Shown in pieces: positions 1-9,065 of a DNA stretch of 64,000 nucleotides. Position 1 is the first letter of the stretch; each line of letters begins with the position of its first letter. The stretch is from DAOUJI01 sp965224415 (GTDB lineage: Bacteria > Chloroflexota > Dehalococcoidia > Lucifugimonadales > JAGWBF01). The notes beneath the pieces are model-generated. The model was given only the letters and a program-made list of their open reading frames with translations, searched no databases and was not told the origin of the DNA. The DNA is taken from assembly GCA_965224415.1 (NCBI GenBank), contig CBDCZB010000004.1, forward strand, positions 372,001 to 436,000, written 5' to 3'. The position numbers were made by a program, and so were the translations under genes.

Positions 1-85
1 CCTCGGCTAGCACCCTGGGCCCGGTGGGTCCCCCAAAAGATCGGGGCCCGGCCAGGAAAGCCACTTTTTTCCTAGTTGTGGTCAT
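1..85 (-). CDS. 5' end of an unidentified gene, runs off the window
   Basis: Only the first 28 codons are inside the window. The start ATG (85-83) is preceded by a strong AAAGGAGG ribosome binding site. The peptide begins MTTTRKKVAFLAGPRSFGG, which I do not recognise. It lies 37 bp after the SMP-30 gene on the same strand and is probably the last visible member of that operon. Identity cannot be judged from 28 residues. Confidence 0.6.
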   Translation of the reverse strand, partial: MTTTRKKVAFLAGPRSFGGPTGPRVLAE

Positions 86-122
86 GGCGCCTCCTTTTCA
101 TCAGAGCCTAGCGACGGAGGCA

Positions 123-1094
123 CTAAGCTGGAACCCGCGGAATTCGTATCCCCGGGATCTTCAACTGAATGCGGCCCATTGAGCAGATGCCACAATAGAA
201 CAGGGTCTTCCAGTCGCTGCCTCCCCAACCTATGTTGGCGATCTGCTCCTCCCAAGTCCGAATCGGTATAGACCAGGGCTCCTTGATCCAGATGATTCCC
301 AGGTGCTTGCCTGTTGGGTCGTAAATCCAGACACCACCTGGACCCGCACAATAGATATTCCCCTCGCTGTCCACTTTCATGCCATCGAACACCCCCGGCC
401 CTTCCGAGTCCTTCATCTGGCATATAACGCGGCCAGAGGCCCGGTTAATGGACCCGTTGGGCGAAAGGTCATAGCCCCACACCTGGCGGGCGCGACTGTG
501 GACCAGGTAAAGGATGCTTTCGTCGGGAGACAGGTCCAGGCCGTTGGGCGAGCCGAAATCCAGTAGGTTGACTATGTCGCCAAGGTCCGGGGTGACCATG
601 TAAAAGCTCGCATGGTCCAGGTCGAATCCCGGGGCCGGCGCCCCGGGATCGGAGAAGTAGACACATCCGTCGGACCTGACTATGACGTCGTTGGGGCGGT
701 TCAGCTGCGTGCCCCGATACTTGTTGGCGATTACCGTGACGGATCCGTCGTACTCGATGCGGGTGACCCGCCGACGGCTCTGCTCACAGGCCACCAGCCT
801 GCCCTGGGGGTCCCTGGTGAGGCCGTTGGCGAAGTTCGTGGGCTCCTGATACACGGAGAGGCCCTCGCCGGGCGCCCATTTCATCCTGCGGTTATGGGTG
901 ATGTCGCTGAAGAGCAAGAATCCTCCCTCTTCCCACCATACCGGTCCTTCGGTACAGGGAGAGACTCCCCCCAGGCCTCGCGAGTCCTTTTCCGGTGACT
1001 CTTCGGGCCCAAACCCCTCGCCCAACATCTCGTGTTCTTCGTCCAGGGACACGATGCGTTCCAACTCCGGGGAGATTACCTCTATTGTTGTCAT
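123..1094 (-). CDS. SMP-30/gluconolactonase/LRE family protein
   Basis: A 323-residue six-bladed beta-propeller lactonase-like protein. The family (senescence marker protein 30, gluconolactonase) hydrolyses sugar or aryl lactones using one divalent metal. The expected landmarks are visible in order: EGPVWW with metal ligand Glu49, RPNDV with Asn135, SPNGLDLSPDE with Asn184, and FDGMKVD with Asp238. Their spacing matches SMP-30 Glu18/Asn103/Asn154/Asp204. About 30 extra residues precede the propeller. AAGGAG lies 7 bases before the ATG. It follows the LLM oxidoreductase by about 36 bp, so the two are probably co-transcribed, consistent with a lactone or ester product being hydrolysed in a catabolic pathway. 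The substrate is unknown. Confidence 0.85.
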   Translation of the reverse strand: MTTIEVISPELERIVSLDEEHEMLGEGFGPEESPEKDSRGLGGVSPCTEGPVWWEEGGFLLFSDITHNRRMKWAPGEGLSVYQEPTNFANGLTRDPQGRLVACEQSRRRVTRIEYDGSVTVIANKYRGTQLNRPNDVIVRSDGCVYFSDPGAPAPGFDLDHASFYMVTPDLGDIVNLLDFGSPNGLDLSPDESILYLVHSRARQVWGYDLSPNGSINRASGRVICQMKDSEGPGVFDGMKVDSEGNIYCAGPGGVWIYDPTGKHLGIIWIKEPWSIPIRTWEEQIANIGWGGSDWKTLFYCGICSMGRIQLKIPGIRIPRVPA

Positions 1095-1130
1095 AGCGCA
1101 CTCCTTGTTGCTTGCTCCATGCCTGTCCTC

Positions 1131-2069
1131 TCAGCCTCCCGGTTCCGGAAACACCTTACGATCTGGCGTTAGAGCCAAGGACGTTCCAGAGGACGGTTGG
1201 TATATCACCTCTTTCGCGGCCGCCTCAAGCTTGAATAGGGCCTCGTCGGTGGAGCGACTTCCTCTGAGGGTAATCTCTACCCGTGTTGCTCCCGCCTCCT
1301 GAAACCGCTCGATGAGTTTCCTGTCCGCAGGACGGCTGGTCAAGGAGATCTCAATCGAGCGTGGGTCCCTGCCGGCCTTGGCCGCCAACTCGTCGAGCCG
1401 ATCCCTGCATTCCCTCACCCTTTCGGGACCTATCCAGTTGGGCATCCAACCATCGCCCCATCGGGCGACACGGCGCAGAGTTTTTTCAGGATCGGTGCCC
1501 AGAGGGTCGGCTCCTCCCCCGTGGAAGATAGGAGGGTGAGGCTTCTGCACTGGCTTGGGGAAGGAACGGACGGGCGGGAAGTCGTAGTATTTGCCGTGGT
1601 ACTCGGCCTCGTCTTCGGCCCACAGCTCCTTCATGGCTTCTGTCGCCTCACGGGCCTGACTCCAGCGGTGGGGGAAGTCACCGCCCATGATGGTCAGCTC
1701 TTCCTCGAAGATACCCGCCCCTATCCCAAATATGAACCTGCCGCCTGACAGGAAGTCGAGGGTGGCAACCTCCTTGGCGGTGACGATGGGGTTCCGCACG
1801 GTTACAAGGCAGATGGCAGTCCCCATCTTCAACTTTGTGGTGGCCGCCGCTGCCATGGCCAAAGTCACAAAGGGGTCGGTCATGTGGGCCAGGGAGGGGT
1901 CATAGGTTCCGTTGGCCCTGCCGGGGTGTGGGGTGGTTGTCACCACTGGGATCATGGGATGCTCCGAAGCCCAAATAGACTCGAAGCCCAAATCTTCGCC
2001 AAACTTGGCGAGGCGGGGAATATCTATGGGCGCACCAACGACAATGGGTATTCTGAAGCCGATCTTCAT
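1131..2069 (-). CDS. LLM-class (luciferase-like) flavin-dependent oxidoreductase
   Basis: A TIM-barrel oxidoreductase of the bacterial-luciferase superfamily using FMN or F420. Visible hallmarks are IGFRIP at the first strand, the long SIWASEHP segment, MGTAICLVTVRNP, the LSGGRFIFGIGAG loop typical of F420/FMN luciferase-like enzymes, and HPPIFHGG near the C-terminal third. It has about 312 residues, normal for the family. I chose ATG 2069 because AGGTG lies just upstream; an in-frame GTG two codons earlier (2075) is an alternative. It sits between an amidohydrolase and SMP-30 in one minus-strand run, suggesting oxidation of an organic substrate before hydrolysis. Substrate and cofactor (FMN versus F420) cannot be fixed from sequence alone. 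Confidence 0.85.
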   Translation of the reverse strand: MKIGFRIPIVVGAPIDIPRLAKFGEDLGFESIWASEHPMIPVVTTTPHPGRANGTYDPSLAHMTDPFVTLAMAAAATTKLKMGTAICLVTVRNPIVTAKEVATLDFLSGGRFIFGIGAGIFEEELTIMGGDFPHRWSQAREATEAMKELWAEDEAEYHGKYYDFPPVRSFPKPVQKPHPPIFHGGGADPLGTDPEKTLRRVARWGDGWMPNWIGPERVRECRDRLDELAAKAGRDPRSIEISLTSRPADRKLIERFQEAGATRVEITLRGSRSTDEALFKLEAAAKEVIYQPSSGTSLALTPDRKVFPEPGG

Positions 2070-2139
2070 GCTCACCTAATGTCGTTCCATCCCGTAATGC
2101 CTGCCCTGGGACAGTCCCATTCTGCCGATATGCGGCGGG

Positions 2140-3276
2140 CTACTCCAGATGGTAGACCCTCGCCGCGTTACCCCAGAGGATCTTGTGCTTCTCCTCGTCC
2201 GTGCACTCAGCCAGTAGCCTGTCCGCGATCTCCTGGGACTTGGGGAAGGTGCCCTCGTCATGGGGGTAATCGGCGCCGAACTGGAGGTTGTCCACGCCTA
2301 TCACGTCCCTATTTCGTATGGCCAGTGGGTCCTCCTGCCAGCCGATGAAGCAGTTATCGTACCAGAATTGGCTGGGGAGTGCGTCGTTCTTGAACTTGCG
2401 TCGGCCGCGTCGGGAAGAGGCGGTCCGCTGGGTGTCCAAATAGTCCATACGCTCCAGGAAATGGGTCACCCAAGTGACCTCGTGCTCGATAACCCCGATC
2501 TGGAGCTTGGGGTGGCTCTCGAAGACGAAGCTGAAGATCATATCGGCTAGCGCCATCCGAGGGAAGTGGTCTATGTTGACCCGGAAGGCCATGGTACTGG
2601 TCGTAAGGTCCATGAACTCGTTCTCGGGGGATGGACGGATGGCTGCGACGTGCATCGCCAAGGGGATATCCAGGTCCTCGGCGGCTGCCCAGAAAGGCTC
2701 GTACAGGGGGTCGCTGTACCTCTTACCCGGGCTGGTGCCCTCGGGGATCAGAGCCCCCACCAGCCCCATGTTCTTACAGCGTTGCAGCTCCTGCACCGCT
2801 GCCTCCGTGTCCTCGGGATTGATAAGGGCCACGCCATGAAGCCGCGGGCTTGCACTGCAGTATTCGGCGATCCAGTCGTTGTAGGCCTTCTGGACCTCTG
2901 TCAGGAAATGGTCGTCTGCTATCTTGTAAAGATGGAGGCCGAGTGTAGAGTAAATGATGGTCTGGTCGATGCCGTCGGTGTCCATGTCCTTCAGGCGTTC
3001 TAGCGGGTCGTAGGCGCCTGGACGGAGGTGTTCCTCCCGTATCCGTGTCGCGCCTATCTCTTCCCGCACCAGAGGGTCGGGTTCGTACCTCCTGCCGGGA
3101 TGAGTCCCCGGAGAGAGGCCCACCAGCCGTGTGTCCCCGTACCACCAGAAGTCCCCATCCTCTTGGGAGACCAAGTGGGGAATCTTGTCCCCGTACTTGG
3201 GGTCCATCCGATCGACCCAGAGGTTCGACGGCTCGAAAGTGTGGTCATCGGCCGACAGGATCTTGTACTTTTTCAT
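2140..3276 (-). CDS. Amidohydrolase (ACMSD-like, amidohydrolase_2 family)
   Basis: A 378-residue metal-dependent TIM-barrel hydrolase or decarboxylase of the aminocarboxymuconate-semialdehyde decarboxylase group. The first metal motif is SADDHTFEP, with Asp10 and His12 in place of HxH, as is usual in this subgroup. His209 (LAMHVA), Glu264-His265 and Asp336 (GADYPHDE) supply the remaining ligands, and the C-terminal ILWGNAARVY signature is intact. A strong GAGGAGG ribosome binding site precedes the ATG. It heads the downstream LLM/SMP-30 run, with a 70 bp gap. Two further paralogs lie at 20.9-23.5 kb. The reaction (C-C hydrolysis or decarboxylation) is inferred from the family only. Confidence 0.85.
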   Translation of the reverse strand: MKKYKILSADDHTFEPSNLWVDRMDPKYGDKIPHLVSQEDGDFWWYGDTRLVGLSPGTHPGRRYEPDPLVREEIGATRIREEHLRPGAYDPLERLKDMDTDGIDQTIIYSTLGLHLYKIADDHFLTEVQKAYNDWIAEYCSASPRLHGVALINPEDTEAAVQELQRCKNMGLVGALIPEGTSPGKRYSDPLYEPFWAAAEDLDIPLAMHVAAIRPSPENEFMDLTTSTMAFRVNIDHFPRMALADMIFSFVFESHPKLQIGVIEHEVTWVTHFLERMDYLDTQRTASSRRGRRKFKNDALPSQFWYDNCFIGWQEDPLAIRNRDVIGVDNLQFGADYPHDEGTFPKSQEIADRLLAECTDEEKHKILWGNAARVYHLE

Positions 3277-3423
3277 TGACTGGCCTCCTCATTCCACCCG
3301 GGATCGCCTGCGCTCCTGTTTCACAGGCCCGTCTTGTAGGAAGCTGAGCAGGCTAGCGTGGAACTCACCCCCGCTCTGCTTCCTGGGCGCCGGTCGCCAC
3401 TCCCTGAAAGTGGCGCCGGCCGG

Positions 3424-4455
3424 TTAGCTCACGCGTACGAATTTCTGGAAGGTGCGTTGCCCCCGATCCACCTGCATCACCTGTTCTGACGCCTCAGCGA
3501 CATATATGCTGCCCCGAGAGTCCACGGCTATACCGTGGGGTGCACCGAAGCGGCCGGGGCCCGGGTCGCCGCCCACCACCCCGCCGGACACGGGCCGGCC
3601 GTCGGATAGAAGGGTAGGGTCGCGGCTGGGAGAGTCGGGCAGCGCAAGCCCACTCACACCATAGTCGTAGCCCGGCCGGTCGGCTATCGGCAAGTCCTCT
3701 TCATCACCCCAGCGAGCCAGCACCTCACCTTCCGGGCTCATAATGCTCATCCGATGACGTAGCTCCGCCACGTAGAAGTTCCCGTCGGGTCCGCGGCGCA
3801 CGTGGTTCGGCATGTGCAAGCCTTCCCACCTGCCCAGGAACTCCCCTTCTTTGGTAAAGAACTGGACGCAACAGTTGTAACGGTCCGCAACGTATATCTT
3901 GTCGTTGTCGGTCCAGTCTATAAAGAGGCTATGTATGCAGTTGAACTGCCCGGGTCCGGTGCCGTGGCTGCCGAAGGAGTACTTCAGCTTGCCATAGGGA
4001 TCGAAGCAGTGGACCCGGGAGTTCTGGTAGCCGTCTGAACCGAAGAGGTCCCCGTTGGACGCAACCGACAGATGGGTTGGTTGGTTGAAGGGAATCCCGC
4101 TCTGCACCGGCGCGTTCTGGTTGGCGCGCCCGAGGGTAAGGAGAAGCTTCCCCTCTTTGGTCCAGACCTTCAGCGTGTGGTTCTGGTTGTCGGCGGTATA
4201 TACGTTCCCGTCGGGGCCCACCGTAATCCCGTGGGGCGCCCCGAAGTCGTCTCCCATGCGGCCCCAGGAGTCCAGGAAGTCCCCGTCCTTGTCGAAGACC
4301 ATGACCGCCGCGTAGGCGCTGCGGGTGAAGAGGTAGACGTTGTCGTCCTTGTCCACGGCCACGTCGGCGCCGTCGATGAAGGCTGCTCTCCGGGGGCGTT
4401 TAAAAAAGGGCTCGACAACCTGATATTGAAACTTCCCACTGCCGAAAGTCGTCAA
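3424..4455 (-). CDS. NHL-repeat beta-propeller protein, copy 1
   Basis: A roughly 343-residue protein built of NHL blades, with repeated patterns such as FGAPHGITVGPDGNVYTADN, DKIYVADRYNCCVQFF and FGAPHGIAVDSRGSIYVAE. Related propellers act as lyases or binding scaffolds; no enzymatic function is evident here. I place the start at TTG 4455-4453, preceded by AAAAGGGG, because it aligns exactly with the ATG of the near-identical copy at 13374 (both begin M-T-T-F-G). An in-frame ATG 16 codons upstream would add a sequence absent from the second copy. No signal peptide is visible. It follows the binding-protein gene by 88 bp and is probably in the same operon. Confidence 0.8.
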   Translation of the reverse strand: MTTFGSGKFQYQVVEPFFKRPRRAAFIDGADVAVDKDDNVYLFTRSAYAAVMVFDKDGDFLDSWGRMGDDFGAPHGITVGPDGNVYTADNQNHTLKVWTKEGKLLLTLGRANQNAPVQSGIPFNQPTHLSVASNGDLFGSDGYQNSRVHCFDPYGKLKYSFGSHGTGPGQFNCIHSLFIDWTDNDKIYVADRYNCCVQFFTKEGEFLGRWEGLHMPNHVRRGPDGNFYVAELRHRMSIMSPEGEVLARWGDEEDLPIADRPGYDYGVSGLALPDSPSRDPTLLSDGRPVSGGVVGGDPGPGRFGAPHGIAVDSRGSIYVAEASEQVMQVDRGQRTFQKFVRVS

Positions 4456-4543
4456 AATTAAGACCCCTTTTCCTGGTTTTCTTAATATCTCCAAGTGGGC
4501 CACAGCTACAGTGGCCCGTGACCAAGATTCTCGCGGACCCCTC

Positions 4544-6613
4544 CTATGGGTTCACCAGCCAGAGCTGTTCTGCTTTGCATTCGAGGTATCCACTTTGCGT
4601 CGGCATCTGTCCGGCCACTTTATCAGTGTTGAACACTCGTGAGAAGGTCCGCACGAAACCATTGATGAAATGGCTGTCCTTGGTCATGGTGATTATCTCT
4701 ATCTCACGTACTATTTGGCGCCTCTCAAACAGGTCCAGAGCCTGGCTTTGCCGGGCGATCAAATCCAGGAGGTCTTCCGGACCCTCGTATATCCAGCCAT
4801 GAGGGTTGTCGGGCGCGTCGGGCAGGTACCAACGCTCGAGGTACTGGTTGGGGGTGACCACGCCGGCGCCGGCGCCGGCGGTTATGATGTCATACTTCCC
4901 GTTTGCGCCTAGCTCGCGCGTGGCGGCGCCATCCAGGGGCAGTTGTTTTACCCGGATGTTCAGGAACTTCTTCATCTGTTGCTGGAATGTGGCAGCAAGA
5001 GCGGCGCTACGCGGAGTCGTGAATGCGAGCGTCGTATCGAACCCATCGGGATAGCCTGCTTCTGCCAGCAGCCTCTGGGCCTCGGCCACATCCGCATCCT
5101 TAGGAGTCCGGTACCCGGGAAGCGTTGTTATTTCATCAAGGGGCATGGTAAGTGGATGGCCGGGACCCCCTGCAGTCGTCCCAAGGATACCCATCCCAGA
5201 CCACGCTATCTCGTTGAGTTCGGGTCGGTCTAGCGCCAGCATTAGAGCTCTGCGGACCCGGGCGTCGTCGAAAGGAGGCTTCGAGGGATTCACGAGGAAG
5301 CCCTGGGGGCAACAGGGAACCGGATAGGCCACGAATTTCCCATTGCTCCTCTCTACCATTTCCCTAAGCTGGCCCGCAGGCAGTCTGGCGTTGTGTTGCC
5401 ATTGTGTGTTCCACACCTGCTCAGTTTCCCAAGCGGCCTGGGCAGCCGAGGGGTCCTGGATGCTATAGTAATTCATACCGTCCAGGTAGGGCAGCGAACG
5501 GCCGTCAGGGTCTTTCTTCCAGTAATCAGGGTTCCTTTCAAAGCTAATGGTGTCTTTGTCCTTGACCTGAGAGATCATAAAGGGCCCTGAACCCAGTATG
5601 TTCTTTACTCCCGTGTCCCACTCGAACTTCTTGTCTCCGCCAGCCGTGGCCTGGTCCAACGGGAGGTAATGGGACTTGGGCACGATGGTGAGCATGTCGT
5701 CAGCCATGTAGGAGATGAAGTCTGCCCACGGGTGCAGCAGGTGTATCCTCACCGTGACGGCATCCAGGGCCTCGCTCCTGTCGAAGTGGGGCTTCACGTA
5801 CTGTCGGGCATCGTACTGAGAGTCCGGGTGCCCTTCGGTCCTGCCCAGCATGCGATCGAAACTGTAGACCACATCCTCAGCGGTCACCTGGCTTCCGTCC
5901 CAAAACTTGGCGTGGGGCTTCAGCTTGAAGTCCCAGACTGTAGGATCGCCATCCACCATGGTCCAACTCTCCGCCAAGTCCGGATAGATGTCGAACCTGT
6001 CGAAGGTCCAGGCGTTCCACCCCAGAAGAGAGTTATACAAGGGGCTAAATTGCGGGGTCCTAACCGTGTTCGCGTGGGGGTTCCAGGTGGCGACGGGGTA
6101 TTGGTGATGGACCTCCATGACGCCGCCGTACTTGGGCTCCCCGAAGTCCTCAATCTTCAACCCGATCTGGCCGTACCCAATGGCCCCCTCTGAGATGGCA
6201 CGAGGCGCCGGGATTGCTTTGGCAACAGCCGCGTCTACGGCCGCCTGGACATCGGCCGGGCTTATTCCAGGCTGGGCCTGTAGCGCCTTCTCGATGGCCA
6301 TTGCTACATCTTCCGGGTCAACCCCGGGCTGCGCCGCCAGCGCCGACTTTATAGCCTCCGCCACGTCCGCCGAAGTCACACCAGGCTGCGCGGCCATGGC
6401 TTTGGCGATCTCTGACGCCACATCTTCCGCGGTCGCCCCTCCGGACTGCGCGGAAATGGCCTGCTGCACTATACCCGCAACGTCGATTGGGGTTGGGGTC
6501 GGTTGCGGCGTCGGTGTCGACTCTTCGGACCCACAGGCCACAGCAGTCAGCATCAACAACAGGACCGGCACGATCAATATGGACTGGGGCTTCAATATCC
6601 AATGATACGCCAT
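4544..6613 (-). CDS. ABC transporter substrate-binding lipoprotein (SBP_bac_5, DppA/OppA type)
   Basis: A roughly 689-residue extracytoplasmic solute-binding lipoprotein for a peptide/nickel-type ABC importer. The ATG at 6613 follows a strong GGGAGGG ribosome binding site. The N-terminus is a lipoprotein signal: hydrophobic stretch, then TAVAC with acylated Cys27. A Pro/Thr linker (28-43) leads to five tandem units of about 19 residues (44-134), each starting DVA and ending AQPGV. The binding domain follows, with SLLGWNAWTFDRFDIYPDLA and DPTVWDFKLKPHAKFWDG typical of family 5. The permeases at 7063-8995 are transcribed divergently and probably serve it. No ATPase gene is nearby. The ligand is unknown. 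A C-terminal fragment of a second copy survives at 13072-13298. Confidence 0.88.
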   Translation of the reverse strand: MAYHWILKPQSILIVPVLLLMLTAVACGSEESTPTPQPTPTPIDVAGIVQQAISAQSGGATAEDVASEIAKAMAAQPGVTSADVAEAIKSALAAQPGVDPEDVAMAIEKALQAQPGISPADVQAAVDAAVAKAIPAPRAISEGAIGYGQIGLKIEDFGEPKYGGVMEVHHQYPVATWNPHANTVRTPQFSPLYNSLLGWNAWTFDRFDIYPDLAESWTMVDGDPTVWDFKLKPHAKFWDGSQVTAEDVVYSFDRMLGRTEGHPDSQYDARQYVKPHFDRSEALDAVTVRIHLLHPWADFISYMADDMLTIVPKSHYLPLDQATAGGDKKFEWDTGVKNILGSGPFMISQVKDKDTISFERNPDYWKKDPDGRSLPYLDGMNYYSIQDPSAAQAAWETEQVWNTQWQHNARLPAGQLREMVERSNGKFVAYPVPCCPQGFLVNPSKPPFDDARVRRALMLALDRPELNEIAWSGMGILGTTAGGPGHPLTMPLDEITTLPGYRTPKDADVAEAQRLLAEAGYPDGFDTTLAFTTPRSAALAATFQQQMKKFLNIRVKQLPLDGAATRELGANGKYDIITAGAGAGVVTPNQYLERWYLPDAPDNPHGWIYEGPEDLLDLIARQSQALDLFERRQIVREIEIITMTKDSHFINGFVRTFSRVFNTDKVAGQMPTQSGYLECKAEQLWLVNP
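6212..6484 (-). repeat. Tandem 57-bp coding repeat in the binding-protein linker
   Basis: Five in-frame units, the first of 20 codons, three of 19 and the last partial, encode DVA-x-x-I-x-x-A-x-x-AQPGV-like helical repeats. They sit between the lipobox region and the binding domain (protein residues about 44-134). Units 2 to 4 are the most alike. They probably form a spacer or stalk holding the domain away from the membrane; that role is inferred. Confidence 0.75.
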
Positions 6614-6654
6614 AACTTCCCTCCCTTTTTCACGAATGAAAAGGAATGGAGCAT

Positions 6655-6684
6655 AGCGTATCACAGCAGTGATTGTGGCGTCAA
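6655..6684 (-). promoter_or_regulatory. Possible sigma70-type promoter for the binding-protein gene
   Basis: On the minus strand TTGACG (6684-6679) and TACGCT (6660-6655) are separated by 18 bases, about 35 bases upstream of the ribosome binding site and ATG at 6613. The -35 box is good and the -10 box is weak. This is a pattern match only. Confidence 0.35.
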
Positions 6685-6839
6685 ATGGCTTGTATTCACG
6701 TAACTGTTCAGAGTGGGCTTGCGGGGTGTCGCTGGTCAAAAACCAGGTGGCACAGATACACCGTAGACATGAATCTCCCTCTTTTCCAAACTTCAACTGA
6801 CCTCAGTCTAAACAGTTACGCATTCACCAAGAGGCCGTA

Positions 6840-6869
6840 TTGACAATCGCACTCCGTGTCTGCTACATA
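6840..6869 (+). promoter_or_regulatory. Possible sigma70-type promoter for the permease genes
   Basis: TTGACA (6840-6845) is followed after 18 bases by TACATA (6864-6869). This would give a leader of roughly 190 bases before the permease ATG at 7063. The -35 box is perfect; the -10 box is poor. Confidence 0.35.
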
Positions 6870-7062
6870 AGGGATTGACGCCCCCCACCTGCCGCTCGCG
6901 CTAGCCCCCTTGGAAGTAGCTGCTAGGGCAATGCCTGTTCTTCACCTACCAGCCATAACGGTGGAGTAGTCCGCCAGTATCTAGGAGTGCGGCTTACCGT
7001 CAGCTTCCAGAACCAAGGAGCGGCGTACCCAAGACGCCGCCACGGGTCAAGAAAGAGATCCC

Positions 7063-8022
7063 ATGCGGGCATACGTGCAAAAACGGTTCCTCGCCTTTAT
7101 ACCTACCGTTATCCTGGTTTCGTTGATTGCTTTCACCTTGCTCCGGATCATACCGGGGGACCCTGCCGTGGCCAGGCTTCTGGGCCCCACGGACGATGCC
7201 GACTACACTAAGGAAGATTTGAAGGAATTGCAGGCCAAGCTGGGCACCGACCGCTCTCTCCTGATCCAGTACTTCGAATGGTTGGGAGACATGCTCCGGG
7301 GCGACCTTGGACTCTCATTATTCGATGACAGCGATATCAATCAGGAAATGGCCCGGCGGCTGCCTGTAAGCGCCCAGCTGGCGGTTGGCGCTATCATATT
7401 CAGCCTGATTCTAGCCATCCCATTGGGGGTCATATCGGCCGTCAAGCACAACACCTGGATTGACTACGTTGGCAGGTCAGTGGCCATAACCGGGGTGACG
7501 ATACCCCTGTTCGTGTTCGCAGTATTGATACTCTTCCTGCTGGTGGTGGTCTTCGATTGGCTCCCGCCCTTGGGCTATGCCGACCTGTGGGAGAACCCCT
7601 GGACCAACTTCAAGCAAATGGCGTTCCCCATCCTGGCGTTGTCCGCGACCCGCATCGGATACATGGCCCGCATCACCCGGTCAGGCATGCTGGAAGTCTT
7701 GCGTGAAGACTATGTCAGGACCGCCCGCTCCAAGGGCTTGACAGAGAATGCGGTGGTCTACCGTCATGCCCTGCGCAACGCCCTGCTGCCTGTGCTCACC
7801 CTGGCAGCCTTCCAGTTCGCTGTCCTGCTTGGGGGGACCGTGATAGTGGAGAACATCTTCCAACTTCCCGGCATCGGCCAGCTCCTTCTAACGTCCATCC
7901 AAACCCGAGACTACACCACGGTACAGGCCATCGTCATGACAATGATAGGAGCCATCCTGATCATCAACCTCCTGGTGGACCTGACCTACGGCATGCTGGA
8001 CCCACGTATCCGCTACAACTAG
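7063..8022 (+). CDS. ABC transporter permease, DppB/OppB type
   Basis: A 319-residue inner-membrane permease of the peptide/nickel importer family (BPD_transp_1). It begins with the typical N-terminal helix (RFLAFIPTVILVSLIAFTLL) and a periplasmic segment containing PGDPAVARLLGP. Several membrane helices follow, then the cytoplasmic coupling loop with RTARSKGLTENAVVYRHALRN, and finally the conserved VENIFQLPGIGQLLL and YGMLDPRIRYN tail. Length and order are normal. It is followed 46 bp later by the second permease. The binding protein is encoded divergently; ATPase subunits must be supplied from elsewhere. Confidence 0.9.
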   Translation: MRAYVQKRFLAFIPTVILVSLIAFTLLRIIPGDPAVARLLGPTDDADYTKEDLKELQAKLGTDRSLLIQYFEWLGDMLRGDLGLSLFDDSDINQEMARRLPVSAQLAVGAIIFSLILAIPLGVISAVKHNTWIDYVGRSVAITGVTIPLFVFAVLILFLLVVVFDWLPPLGYADLWENPWTNFKQMAFPILALSATRIGYMARITRSGMLEVLREDYVRTARSKGLTENAVVYRHALRNALLPVLTLAAFQFAVLLGGTVIVENIFQLPGIGQLLLTSIQTRDYTTVQAIVMTMIGAILIINLLVDLTYGMLDPRIRYN

Positions 8023-8068
8023 CGATCGCCAGAGAGACGCATTTATATAAGTTGACAGGAGACGGCTC

Positions 8069-8995
8069 GTGAGTGAACAGGTAGAGCCGGGAAGGGCCGA
8101 GCGGTTTCTGGCCCTGGGTGTGTCCGGCAGGCTGGCCATGCTGGGCCGTCCCCTGGCTGCCTTCGCTGTGCGCCAGCCGTTGGGAGCCTTCAGTGCGGTG
8201 ATCATCGTCCTGTTGATACTGGGGGCGACCCTGGCACCCCTCCTAGCGCCATCAGACCCTTACGAGGTCGATGCCAAGGCCATGTTCATCGGCCAGGGGA
8301 CGGAAGGGCGCCTGCTGGGCGGCGACGAGCTAGGTCGTGACGTCCTGAGCCGCCTCATTCACGGGGCTCGAATCTCCCTCTATGTCAGCCTGGTCTCTTG
8401 CTTGCTGGGGATCACCATCGGAAGCGCCGTGGGGATTGTCAGCGCGACCCGCGGCGGCGCACTAGACTTGATTCTACAGCGCGTGATTGATGCCCTGATG
8501 GCTTTCCCCAACTTGATACTTGCGCTGGCCATTATGGCCACCATGGGTTCCTCGCTGAGGAACGTGATCATAGCCATCACGATTGTTGTGATTCCTCCCA
8601 CCGCCAGAGGCGTCCGAGCCCAGGCCCTCACCATTGTACCCATGGACTACATAACCGCGGCTCGGGCCGTAGGGGCCGGGTACTGGCGCATCATCTTCAG
8701 GCACGTACTGCCCAACTGCCTCTCCCTAGTATTCATCTTGGCCTCGGTGACCTTGGGGGCTGCGATCATCATCGAAAGCTCCCTGAGCTTCCTGGGGCTG
8801 GGCGCCCCTCCCGAAGAGCCTTCCTGGGGCGGCATGATAGGCGGCGCCCAGACCTACCGCTTCCTGAGGGTCGCTCCGACCCTTGTGGCCTACCCTGCCA
8901 TCGCCATAGGCCTTGTGGTGTTTGCTTTCAATGTGCTGGGGGACGCCCTGCGTGATATATGGGACCCCCGGCTACGCGGCAGCCGGGAGGAGTAG
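8069..8995 (+). CDS. ABC transporter permease, DppC/OppC type
   Basis: A 308-residue partner permease. It starts at GTG 8069 with AGGAGA nine bases upstream. The family layout is clear: cytoplasmic N-terminal segment, first helix AVIIVLLILGATLAPLLAP, the LGGDELGRDVLSRLIHGARI motif, the coupling loop ITAARAVGAGYWRIIFRHVLP, and the C-terminal FNVLGDALRDIWDPRLRG. It forms the heterodimeric channel with the upstream permease. The next gene is convergent, and a short palindrome (AGGCTGA-G-TCAGCCT, 8994-9008) lies at its stop codon. Confidence 0.9.
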   Translation: MSEQVEPGRAERFLALGVSGRLAMLGRPLAAFAVRQPLGAFSAVIIVLLILGATLAPLLAPSDPYEVDAKAMFIGQGTEGRLLGGDELGRDVLSRLIHGARISLYVSLVSCLLGITIGSAVGIVSATRGGALDLILQRVIDALMAFPNLILALAIMATMGSSLRNVIIAITIVVIPPTARGVRAQALTIVPMDYITAARAVGAGYWRIIFRHVLPNCLSLVFILASVTLGAAIIIESSLSFLGLGAPPEEPSWGGMIGGAQTYRFLRVAPTLVAYPAIAIGLVVFAFNVLGDALRDIWDPRLRGSREE

Positions 8996-9065
8996 GCTGA
9001 GTCAGCCTCGCACTGGGCGTGGCGGTTACCGGTCACCAATGTCGAAGGGGAGAATGGCGAAACTA

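Larger units (their letters stand above)
6614..7062. other. Divergent intergenic region between binding protein and permeases
   Basis: About 450 bp with no convincing gene. It contains one promoter-like site for each direction (listed separately) and the GGGAGGG ribosome binding site of the lipoprotein gene. No hairpin terminator or riboswitch was recognised. Confidence 0.5.

Noticed and set aside
4456..4503. N-terminal extension of NHL copy 1 to an upstream ATG
   Set aside because: The extension has no counterpart in copy 2, whose ATG aligns with the TTG at 4455; the TTG also has its own ribosome binding site.
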